Origin: Candidatus Aerophobota bacterium
GTDB lineage: Bacteria > Aerophobota > Aerophobia > Aerophobales > B3-G15
Length of the DNA: 5,812 nt
Reading direction: 5' to 3'
NCBI GenBank assembly: GCA_003648845.1
Contig: QMQA01000093.1
Span: 1-5,812, forward strand
The notes beneath the pieces are model-generated. The model was not told where the DNA came from, searched no databases, and worked only from the letters and a program-made list of their open reading frames with translations. Numbering within the stretch: position 1 is the first letter of the stretch; the number at the start of each line of letters is the position of its first letter. Positions 1-5,812 of the stretch are shown piece after piece. The translations under genes were made by a program, and so were the position numbers.

Positions 1-44
1 AAAAAAGAAGAGCAGTTCGAGGTAAAAATCCTAAAACTGCCCTT
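1..44 (-). terminator. Rho-independent terminator after the antiporter gene
   Basis: Read on the minus strand, bases 44-35 (AAGGGCAGTT) pair with bases 17-8 (AACTGCTCTT) in a 10-bp stem with one G-U wobble. A short inner AGG/CCT pairing lies in the loop, and the stem is followed by C and a run of six T. On the plus strand the wobble becomes an A-C mismatch and there is no T tract, so the element is directional. It lies nine bases past the antiporter stop codon and should end the leftward transcript. The T run reaches the window edge, so its full length is not visible. Confidence 0.8.
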
Positions 45-52
45 TCGATAGC

Positions 53-1276
53 CTACTTTTCTTTAAGCGCTTCTCCTGCCTTAAAGATAGCATATTTTGT
101 CAGTGGGGGCGCAACTAATTCGTTTATGATAACTGAGGCCAAAATACCGTTTATCATTATACTTTCTACGCTTGAAAAAGCAGGGTGTTGCTTGATTAGC
201 ATAGCCAGACCTACAGTAACGCCAGCTATTGGCAATAAACCGAAACCCAGGTATTTCTTAATTGCTAAAGGACTATGAGAAATAGATGCTCCTAAATATA
301 CCCCTACAAACTTACCGCTACATCTACCTACAAACAGTAATACAGCCAATATTCCAGCCATCTTTATAACCCCTAAGTCGAAATGGAGGCCAGCCAGGGT
401 AAAGAACACAGCAAAGATTACATCCTCAATGTGACTAATCACTCCGAACATATTTTCACTGGTCTTCATTCTATTTGTGATAACAAAGCCCAGAGCCATA
501 TTTGCCAAAATATTGGAAATATCTAAAGCTTTTGCTGCCCCAACGCATAACAAAATCGTGCCCAAAACCATAACCAAGAGTTTCTGCCTCGTTTTTGCAA
601 AACGATTTATGTAAATCAGTCCAAATCCAAGAGCTATTCCCAAAAGTATAGAGCCGAAAATATTAATAGTTGGAGGCATCAGTATTCTATACCAGGAAAT
701 ACTTTTAAGACCGGCAATCAGTGTCTCTGCAATACTTGAGCCAATGGCATAAGCAATAACAGCAACCGCATCATCCAAGACAACTATAGCCAGCAGGGTG
801 GTAGTGAAGGAACCGCTTGCTTTATATTCATGTATTATAGCTACAGTTGCAGCTGGAGCAGTAGCACAGGATATAGCGCCGAGAACCAGAGCCATGGGTA
901 AATAACTCTGATAGAAATTAGAATTAGGGAAACCAACTCTTATAATGAAAGGTCCAAGAAAGGCTATCAGTACCGTGACAAATATCCAGGCCCCTATTGT
1001 CTCAAAGGGAGTGATTGAGAGAATAACCTTCCCTAATTTCTTTAGTCTTTTAAGCTTAAGGCCTCCACCTACTAAATAGCCAATAATCCCTAAGCTAACA
1101 TCAGTAATTACATTTAACTCCCCATTTATTAATTCCCGAGGTATAACATTCAAGAGACTTAGACCTATGCCTGTGATGATGTAACCACTAATAGTAGGAA
1201 ACTTAATTTTTCTAGCAACAAAGCCGCCAAAAAGCCCAACTATCATAAAGATTCCTACAGCGGATATTGAATTCAT
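53..1276 (-). CDS. CPA2-family cation/proton antiporter (Na+/H+ exchanger domain)
   Basis: An inner-membrane protein of 407 residues expected to exchange Na+ or K+ for protons. It is almost entirely hydrophobic helices and lacks the C-terminal TrkA-N or RCK domain of the longer Kef proteins; it ends soon after the last helix. Family landmarks visible are ATAPA at residues 138-142 (the unwound-helix motif before the ion site), paired aspartates D168-D169 in VVLDDAVAV (the ion- and proton-carrying site of electrogenic members), FFTLAG at 291-296, a basic/glycine segment at 317-325 (GRCSGKFVG), and the glycine-rich GLLPIAGVTVGLA at 346-358. The ATG is supported by AAGGAGAT at 1282-1289, seven bases upstream. 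It starts 25 bases after the CBS gene stop and is followed by a terminator, so it is probably last in its transcript. The paired DD suggests an electrogenic type; the ion cannot be told from sequence. Confidence 0.9.
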   Translation of the reverse strand: MNSISAVGIFMIVGLFGGFVARKIKFPTISGYIITGIGLSLLNVIPRELINGELNVITDVSLGIIGYLVGGGLKLKRLKKLGKVILSITPFETIGAWIFVTVLIAFLGPFIIRVGFPNSNFYQSYLPMALVLGAISCATAPAATVAIIHEYKASGSFTTTLLAIVVLDDAVAVIAYAIGSSIAETLIAGLKSISWYRILMPPTINIFGSILLGIALGFGLIYINRFAKTRQKLLVMVLGTILLCVGAAKALDISNILANMALGFVITNRMKTSENMFGVISHIEDVIFAVFFTLAGLHFDLGVIKMAGILAVLLFVGRCSGKFVGVYLGASISHSPLAIKKYLGFGLLPIAGVTVGLAMLIKQHPAFSSVESIMINGILASVIINELVAPPLTKYAIFKAGEALKEK

Positions 1277-1301
1277 CCCAAATCTCCTTTTTATTTCAGA
1301 A

Positions 1302-1799
1302 TTAGAGAATGCCCTTCTCTCTAAAGACAGCCAGGATTATATCGAATAGACTGATAATACCCTTCAGATATCCACCTTTATCTACAACTGGCAATCTTCT
1401 TATACCATGTAATTTCATCAAAGCACGAGCTTGGATAGTTGTCGCCTCTTCATCTATAGTTACTACATCCGTCCTCATCAAATCCTTAACAATACAGAGT
1501 ACCCCCATTTCCGGAGAGAGATCTGTCTCGAAAAGATTTATTTCCCTCTCCTCTGATTCATTCCACAAAGGATTTCTTCTAACCAGCTCCATAACATGGG
1601 GAGGGGCTGGTTCGAAAATTTTCAGGATATCTTCCAAGGCAACAACTCCAACAATTCTATTATCTTCTTTTACTACCGGTAGAGTATGAAAAGTATATTT
1701 TTGGAATATCCCCATTAACTCCCTCAGAGTGGTAGCTTCTCTAACCGTTACTACCTCTCGCCTCATCACTTCTTTAACTAACATTTTTCTTTCACTCAT
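1302..1799 (-). CDS. Tandem CBS-domain protein
   Basis: A soluble protein of 165 residues consisting of a CBS pair: the first domain at about 8-62 (begins VKEVMRREVVTV, contains TLPVV and GVVALEDIL) and the second at about 104-159 (begins VKDLMRTDVVTI, contains RLPVVD and GIISLFDIIL), joined by an acidic linker at 63-103. Such pairs usually bind adenine nucleotides or related ligands and act as sensors. No catalytic domain is attached. The ATG at 1799 has GGGGAAG just upstream; a second ATG at residue 6 is possible but would sit closer to the first CBS domain. The frame stays open upstream through the hairpin into the NUDIX remnant (to about 1976), but without ATG, GTG or TTG, so 1799 is preferred. 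The antiporter follows after 25 bases, suggesting that this protein may sense energy state or ions and modulate the transporter; that link is inference. Confidence 0.88.
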   Translation of the reverse strand: MSERKMLVKEVMRREVVTVREATTLRELMGIFQKYTFHTLPVVKEDNRIVGVVALEDILKIFEPAPPHVMELVRRNPLWNESEEREINLFETDLSPEMGVLCIVKDLMRTDVVTIDEEATTIQARALMKLHGIRRLPVVDKGGYLKGIISLFDIILAVFREKGIL

Positions 1800-1820
1800 T
1801 ATCTTCCCCTTTTTATTATT

Positions 1821-1855
1821 TAAAGGTCCTCCTCGCCGAAAGGCGAGGAGCTTTA
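1821..1855. other. Strong GC-rich hairpin between NUDIX remnant and CBS gene
   Basis: A perfect 9-bp stem pairs 1829-1837 (CTCCTCGCC) with 1842-1850 (GGCGAGGAG) around a GAAA loop on the plus strand (TTTC on the minus strand). Beyond a 3-base bulge (GTC, 1826-1828), TAAAG at 1821-1825 pairs with CTTTA at 1851-1855. It is far more GC-rich than its surroundings. On the plus strand it is followed by CTTTATTT, a weak terminator tail, but there is no plus-strand gene to terminate. On the minus strand it sits about 22 bases before the CBS start and lacks a T run. It could be an eroded terminator of the decayed upstream gene, a leader or processing hairpin, or a dispersed repeat. No second copy is seen in the window. 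Confidence 0.7.
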
Positions 1856-1863
1856 TTTGACAT

Positions 1864-2179
1864 TTATAGTACGTCTTTAATCTCTTGCATTGGAAGTGAT
1901 CCCTTATTATTCTGGCATGATCAAAGGCAATATCAGAAGGAAGGTTGTCCTCCGAAAAAACTCCACTTTTTTTGCATCATCTCCTGCCTTTAATCTACCC
2001 TCTACTTTTACCACAAAGACAGCGGAGATGGTGTGAAAACAGGGATAGGATTTTTATAATGAATTTTCTGACATCTCACACAAACAAGTCTTTTTCTCTC
2101 TTCCACTTCCACCAACCTTTCCTCAATCCTGTCCCTCACAGTAAGAACAAAAACCTGCACATAACATTTCACTTCTCAT
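1864..2179 (-). pseudogene. NUDIX hydrolase remnant (zinc ribbon plus C-terminal half, catalytic box lost)
   Basis: Three fragments on the minus strand line up with a zinc-ribbon NUDIX hydrolase. From ATG 2179 the first frame contains FCSYCEG (first CxxC) and stops at 2125-2123. One base over, RIEERLVEVEERKR leads into RLVCVRCQKIHYKNPIPV (second CxxC and the HYxNP signature, to about 2038). A third stretch from 2047 reads YPCFHTISAVFVVKVEG, then RLKAGDDAKKVEFFRR, and, after another shift near 1950, DNLPSDIAFDHARIIRDHF. This last part is the usual NUDIX C-terminus. The roughly 60-70 residues that should lie between NPIPV and FHTISAVF, including the GX5EX7REUXEEXGU catalytic box, are absent. 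The product cannot be an active NUDIX enzyme. The ATG overlaps the TGA of the 64-residue gene (ATGA), so it was once translationally coupled to the radical SAM operon. The left end is approximate; a possible stop is at 1866-1864. The substrate of the ancestral enzyme is unknown. Confidence 0.82.
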
Positions 2180-2370
2180 CTTTTGGTCTTTAATTTCTCT
2201 GATACTCTCTCTACGATGCTTAACAGCACAAATCCCCAACACAGGAAAAATACTACCCCCAAGCTTATAACAAGAAAAATAGCAAAAAATCCAAAAAATA
2301 CAATAAACCCTGCAATCCCCGGAATTAAAACCCCTGCCCAGATGAGGCCTGATATAACTCTTGCTTTCAA
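2176..2370 (-). CDS. Small two-helix membrane protein, unrecognised
   Basis: A 64-residue protein that I do not recognise. After a short basic start (MKAR) it has two hydrophobic helices, about residues 5-31 and 33-52, rich in Phe, Ile, Val and Gly, with P17 in the first and C44 in the second, and it ends in a charged amphipathic tail (ERVSEKLKTKR). Both ends are basic, suggesting a hairpin with both termini in the cytoplasm. The start is TTG (2370-2368), overlapping the TGA of the radical SAM gene upstream as TTGA; the frame contains no nearby ATG. Only AAAGAG lies close to the start, with GGAGG further off, so re-initiation after the upstream gene is likely. Its own stop overlaps the ATG of the NUDIX remnant. 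Coding reality rests on the hydrophobic pattern, charge distribution and coupled spacing. A membrane partner or substrate of the radical SAM enzymes is possible but unproven. Confidence 0.68.
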   Translation of the reverse strand: MKARVISGLIWAGVLIPGIAGFIVFFGFFAIFLVISLGVVFFLCWGFVLLSIVERVSEKLKTKR

Positions 2371-3794
2371 ATGCTCTTTAATTTTACCTTCTCCTCCCTT
2401 AAACCTTTTAGTTTGAAAAAAACATCTTTATTATTAATACATCCGGGGGCAGGAGCTTTGTAATTACCAAAATAACTGTATGCCCTTGCTCTGCAACCTC
2501 CACACACTGACCTGTACTCACATACTCCACAGTGCTCCTCAAGGTCCTCTCTTGTTCTAAGTTCCTTAAGAACAGGAGACTCTTCCCATATTTCCCTGAA
2601 ACTCTTTTGTTTTAAATCTCCCACCGGGATAGGCATAAAGACACAAGGAGTAATAACTCCATCAGGCTGAATAGAACAGTATGCCCTCCCCACCCCACAA
2701 CCTCCAATAAATTCTGCTAAAGTTTTAGCTTTTTTTCCTTTTGAATAGGTATAGTGAGAGGTGGGGATTTTTTCCAGGTTTCCCCTCATCATACAGACCC
2801 TTGCATACTGGGGAGAGGTTGTCATGCAAACTATATCTTCCTTTTCATAATGGTCATAAAGTATATTAAGCATCTTTTCTCTTTGTTCGGGAGTCAAATC
2901 CATATCAACTATATCCTTTCCTCTCCCTGTAGGTATAAAATTAAAAGCGTAAAATTTATTAGCTCCGATATTTTTGGAAAACTGAATGAGATCCTCAAGT
3001 TCATCAAAGTTCATCTGAGTTATGGTAGAAGCAACCCCCACCTCATACTTTCCCTGCGCAACAGCATTTTCTATTCCCTTCACGGCTCTTTTCCAGAACC
3101 CTGGAACACCTCTGAATCTATCATGAACTTCAGGTTTTGTTGAATCAAGGCTTATCTCAACATAGTTAACCCCCACATCAGCCATCCTTTTTGCCACCTG
3201 TGGAGTTATGAGGGTCCCATTGGTGGCTATTGACTGATATAAACCGCATTCTGCGCCTCTCTCAAGAACTTTCCAGATATCCTCATCCATAAGAGGCTCT
3301 CCTCCAGAGTAAGCAATAGAAAAAACATCCTCTTTTGCAAGTTCATCAACTATCTCAAGACGCTTTTCAAGGGAAAGCTCGTTTTTCAACCTTTTTCCTG
3401 CATTTTGATAGCAGTGTCTGCATTTAAGATTGCAAACGTTGGTAAAGTTCCAGACAACAACAGGCGGAGCAGAAAAAATCTGAGGTTTTGTCACTCCATA
3501 TTTTCCAACAGACCTCATGGTAAGGGCAATTCCGTGCTGGAAAATGGGGTCGGACAGTTTCTTTTTTGCCTCCTCTCTTGTTTGATTTAAAATAATCCTT
3601 CCTATCTCAAAAAAAAGGTAAAAAGGGGAAAGTTTTACCCTGGTGAAAAAACCTGCAGACCTTTCTCCTGTATAAAAGGCAAGAAGCTCCTCGAGAATAC
3701 TTTTATCTTTCCCGTTTTTCCTTGCAAGGTAGGAAAAAACAACTCTATTAACTTTGTTTTTAAGAAAAAACTCCACAAGATAACTCAGGTCCAT
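2367..3794 (-). CDS. Radical SAM/SPASM protein (475 residues, intact)
   Basis: A cytoplasmic iron-sulfur enzyme that should cleave S-adenosylmethionine to a 5'-deoxyadenosyl radical. Residues 1-110 are an N-terminal extension with no recognised motif. The radical SAM core follows: C121, C125 and C128 in CNLKCRHCYQ hold the 4Fe-4S cluster, SGGEP at 163-167 contacts SAM, and TNGT at 191-194 and the strand YVEISLDS at 211-218 are typical. The C-terminus is a SPASM region with C366, C373 and C384 (QPDGVITPC), then C422, C425, C431, C434 and C452, enough for auxiliary clusters. These architectures modify peptides (RiPP maturases) or tetrapyrroles (AhbC, AhbD, NirJ relatives); I cannot choose between them. 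The ATG has AAGGAG at 3801-3806, six bases upstream. It begins 29 bases after the other radical SAM gene and overlaps the membrane-protein gene by 4 bases. FIPTGRG and LTPEQRE are echoed in the neighbour, so the two are probably distant paralogues. Confidence 0.9.
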   Translation of the reverse strand: MDLSYLVEFFLKNKVNRVVFSYLARKNGKDKSILEELLAFYTGERSAGFFTRVKLSPFYLFFEIGRIILNQTREEAKKKLSDPIFQHGIALTMRSVGKYGVTKPQIFSAPPVVVWNFTNVCNLKCRHCYQNAGKRLKNELSLEKRLEIVDELAKEDVFSIAYSGGEPLMDEDIWKVLERGAECGLYQSIATNGTLITPQVAKRMADVGVNYVEISLDSTKPEVHDRFRGVPGFWKRAVKGIENAVAQGKYEVGVASTITQMNFDELEDLIQFSKNIGANKFYAFNFIPTGRGKDIVDMDLTPEQREKMLNILYDHYEKEDIVCMTTSPQYARVCMMRGNLEKIPTSHYTYSKGKKAKTLAEFIGGCGVGRAYCSIQPDGVITPCVFMPIPVGDLKQKSFREIWEESPVLKELRTREDLEEHCGVCEYRSVCGGCRARAYSYFGNYKAPAPGCINNKDVFFKLKGLREEKVKLKSI

Positions 3795-3823
3795 CTCTAA
3801 CTCCTTTTAAAAATCTTATAACC

Positions 3824-5441
3824 TTAAGAATAAACCTTTTTTTCAAAATAAACCCTGTCCTTGTTTCTCTTTTCATAGTTTCTTATAACCTCACTTAGCT
3901 TTACATTTTCTGTATCTAACTTACCGTTTTTAAGCTCCTCCCGGTATTTCTGAGTTATAGCTCTCATTTCCTCTGAATATCTATCAAGGAATTTCGCCCT
4001 GTTACCCTTAACTATTTCTTCCTCTCCAGGAAGAGCAGGCTCAAGACCGAACTTCCCAACAGCTTCTCTTAAAATGTAGGGATTATCTATTATACAGCAA
4101 GGGGTACACTTATTTTCTATTTCAAGTTGTTTTTCCCTTATGAAACGAAAAGCTGGATGTTGAATAACATCTTTTAGCGTCTTTCCTTTTTTATAGAAAT
4201 CCTCTTCTATGTGCCCTATGCTGAAGTCAGCAAAAACACAGGGAGTGACTTTCCCATCTGCTCTTATATGAAAATATTTTCTTGCTCCCGCAATGCAACC
4301 ACCTACCCAAGGTCCATCATTCCAGAAATCTCCTATAAATATAGGCTCTTTATTCCTCATCCCCCAGACAAAGTCTCTTAAACGAACCCTCTGCTCAGGA
4401 GTTGGCATAAGATTTACATCAGGGTCTCTTCCTTTTGGTATGTAAATAAAAAACCAGCCGAAAGAGACATCCTGGTTTATGAGCTCATCTACTAACCTCT
4501 TCTGCGTAACGATATCTGCATTTTCCCTTGTATGGGTTATACTAAATCCATGTAACACTCCATGGGATGTGAGATTTTTTCTGGCATTTGAAATTAAAAC
4601 ATACATCCCCTCTCCTCTTCTCCTGTCAGTTTCCTTCTCAAATCCTTCCTGACTTATGGCGGGAGCAACATTTCCTAATTTTGCAAGGAGAGGAACAATA
4701 TTTTCCCTTCCATAAAGGCTCCTGTTTCTCTTTGCAGCTTTTCTTATCCTCTCAAGGGCAGCTTTTGCTTTCTTATCTCCTTTTTTCACCCTTTCTGCAA
4801 GCTCTCTATCTGCAAGCTCTCTATCTATTAAGGAGGTACCATTGGTGTACACCTGAAAATACATATCAGAATTTGCACGGAAAAAGTCAATGATGTTTTT
4901 TCCCTCTTTTTTGTCATGGTAAATAAAAGGTTCTCCTCCAGAAATGGTGATAAAGCTTATTCCAAGCTTTTTAGCATCAGAAACTATCCTATTTAAAAGC
5001 CTGTAGTCAAGATAAACCTGCCCTCTATCAGCATTAGCATAACACCCGGGGCAGGAAAGGTCGCAGTATTTTAAGGGAGAGATAACAAAAAACCAGGGGG
5101 GGCTCAAAACCTTCTTCTTCAAGCATCTTTCTAAGTTTCATTTTATCTGTCATTATCCAAGGAATAAAGAAAGTATCCACCAACCTCTTCCTGGGAATCT
5201 TTGAAAGTCTTCTTTGGACCAGCAGTCTTGCAAGTTCAACATAAGGGTGTCCATTTTTTCCAGCTTTCCTCACAACTCTTACCGCATTTTTATTCTGATC
5301 CACAGAATGCTCTTCAAGACTTGCCAGGATACTATCAAACGTATTGTAGAAATCCTCCTTGTCCACCGTATTGGCAAGCTTTGTGACATACCTTTGAACT
5401 AAAAACACAACAACTTTTTCTTTAAAGACCTGCTTTAACAT
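3824..5441 (-). CDS. Radical SAM protein, split by a one-base frameshift
   Basis: Two overlapping minus-strand frames make one enzyme. The upstream piece starts at ATG 5441 with a good Shine-Dalgarno site and runs through a basic, mostly helical region to EEEGFEPP, then frays into 20 unrelated residues ending at 5034. The downstream piece (open from TTG 5122, a poor start with no ribosome site) continues from PPWFFVISPLKYC to the stop at 3826-3824. Dropping one C of the run at 5096-5102 joins them into 538 residues. In that numbering the cluster cysteines are C126, C130 and C133 (CDLSCPGCYA), GGEP is at 168-171 and YTNGT at 198-202. The C-terminal Cys-rich region is reduced: C382, C401 (RADGKVTPC), C445, C448 and C449. 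A Lys/Arg-rich stretch near 216-248 separates the tandem DRELA repeat from LAKLGNVAPAIS. If unrepaired, the downstream piece alone lacks the first 115 residues. Substrate unknown; likely partner of the adjacent radical SAM protein. Confidence 0.85.
4794..4826. repeat. 15-bp perfect tandem duplication in the radical SAM gene
   Basis: The plus-strand unit TGCAAGCTCTCTATC occurs at 4796-4810 and again at 4811-4825 without mismatch; the 15-base periodicity extends from 4794 to 4826. In the protein it gives a repeated DRELA (DRELADRELA). Being a multiple of three, it keeps the frame. Exact identity at the DNA level suggests a recent duplication by replication slippage, since older copies would differ at silent positions. 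Confidence 0.9.
5096..5102 (-). other. Seven-C run at the frameshift point
   Basis: On the minus strand the sequence reads GAG CCC CCC C TGG TTT. With seven C the upstream frame goes on as PPLVFCY and soon stops; with six C it reads EPPWFFVIS into the radical SAM core. A homopolymer is a hotspot for replication slippage and for sequencing error, and CCC-C is also a known site of +1 ribosomal slippage by proline tRNA. Sequence alone cannot choose between these. Confidence 0.9.
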
Positions 5442-5448
5442 TTTCTCT

Positions 5449-5455
5449 CCTCCTT
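5449..5455 (-). promoter_or_regulatory. Ribosome binding site for the split radical SAM gene
   Basis: Minus-strand AAGGAGG lies seven bases before ATG 5441, an ideal arrangement. It fixes the start of the radical SAM gene at 5441 and argues against TTG 5122, which has no comparable site, as the true beginning of the protein. Confidence 0.8.
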
Positions 5456-5459
5456 AACT

Positions 5460-5812
5460 TTATTCTTTTTTTAATCTTGCTTCTTCCCAGAAAATCTCCC
5501 AATCAAGGTTACTATCTCCTACAAGAGAGTAACTTTCTCCCTGAGTCATCCAGTTTATGGTCAAGCTGTGCACTATTCCCACAAGTATTACAGAGAGTTT
5601 GTGTGCATCAAAGAGACTTTATTTATCCCTCTTTTATCCCTTCCTGAATTAGATTTCTAATAAACCCAGGATAAGCTGCGTTTTTCTTTATAATCCTTTC
5701 GGTTAATTCTTTTGTCAAATAGATATCATAACTTCCTTCCTTAGGTAAGGATGACCTCGAGATTTTATACCCATCTGAACAATTTTATCCTCCCCAGAAG
5801 GAATTCCAAGTG
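5460..5812 (-). pseudogene. Broken, partial reading frame, possibly a TetR-type regulator (C-terminal half)
   Basis: No single frame spans this stretch, but protein-like segments succeed one another on the minus strand. From the window edge comes LGIPSGEDKIV (5810-5778); shifted by one base, SDGYKISRSSLPKEGSYDIY then LTKELTERIIKK and NAAYPGFIRNLIQEGIKEG (to a stop at 5625-5623); then, via a short bridge GINKVS in the third frame, FDAHKLSVILVGIVHSL followed by TINWMTQGESYSL and DWEIFWEEARLKKE, stopping at 5462-5460. The last two segments resemble the final helices of TetR ligand-binding domains (an EGIKEG turn, a hydrophobic GIVHSLTINW helix, a closing LxWxIFW helix). The DNA-binding helix-turn-helix would lie outside the window, so the family call is tentative. 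A T lost near 5779 and further indels near 5629-5612 would explain the breaks. It ends 18 bases before the radical SAM gene, the position expected of an operon regulator. Confidence 0.55.

Noticed and set aside
1309..1689. Plus-strand 126-residue open frame
   Set aside because: It lies antisense within the well-supported CBS gene and shows no domain or ribosome site; a shadow frame.
1821..1855. End hairpin of an IS200/IS605-type element
   Set aside because: No transposase or TnpB-like coding is present nearby and only one hairpin is seen.
1857..1870. Perfect TTGACA on the plus strand next to TATAGT
   Set aside because: The two boxes are only about two bases apart and nothing lies at the proper 17-base spacing; no plus-strand gene follows.
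1945..2193. Plus-strand 82-residue open frame over the gap
   Set aside because: Its translation is low-complexity (Leu, Phe, His, Ser) and it is antisense to the NUDIX fragments, which explain the sequence better.
2754..3143. Plus-strand 129-residue open frame
   Set aside because: It is antisense inside the intact radical SAM gene and has no recognisable features.
3824..5122. A separate 432-residue gene starting at TTG 5122
   Set aside because: TTG lies inside the upstream frame, has no ribosome site, and the residues before PPW look like frame noise; the frameshifted single gene explains both pieces.
5687..5718. Minus-strand TTGACA (5718-5713) with GATTAT at 17-base or TATAAA at 20-base spacing, upstream of the radical SAM gene
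   Set aside because: The bases also encode the plausible LTKELTERIIKK segment of the TetR-like frame, and neither -10 candidate is both well matched and well spaced. A real promoter is not excluded but is not supported.

Overview
The window reads as one leftward (minus-strand) gene string from an AT-rich, probably anaerobic bacterium. Strong Shine-Dalgarno sites (AAGGAG type) and a classical Rho-independent terminator at the left edge favour a bacterium over an archaeon. I cannot name the genus. Nothing on the plus strand looks like a real gene, and I see no tRNA, rRNA, CRISPR array, insertion sequence or phage gene.

In transcription order (right to left): (1) 5460-5812, a broken reading frame whose best parts resemble the C-terminal half of a TetR-type regulator, running off the window edge. 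(2) 3824-5441, a radical SAM protein with a CxxxCxxC cluster site, split by one extra C in a run of seven C; removing it gives one 538-residue protein. (3) 2367-3794, a second, intact radical SAM/SPASM protein of 475 residues. (4) 2176-2370, a 64-residue two-helix membrane protein whose start overlaps the previous stop. (5) 1864-2179, a NUDIX hydrolase remnant that keeps its zinc ribbon and C-terminal half but has lost the NUDIX box and carries two frameshifts. (6) 1821-1855, a strong GC-rich hairpin. (7) 1302-1799, a protein with two CBS domains. (8) 53-1276, a CPA2-type cation/proton antiporter. (9) A terminator at 1-44.

The right half appears to have been a tightly packed operon: regulator, two radical SAM enzymes, small membrane protein and NUDIX enzyme, with gaps of 18 and 29 bases followed by two 4-base overlaps. 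The enzymes' substrate is unknown. Paired SPASM-type radical SAM enzymes can modify peptides or tetrapyrroles, but nothing here fixes either role. The left half is a CBS regulator followed by an ion antiporter, plausibly a sensor and transporter pair.

The most notable aspect is that three of the seven genes are disrupted. The NUDIX deletion looks like genuine decay. The single-base breaks in the radical SAM and TetR-like genes could be decay, recoding or sequence error.
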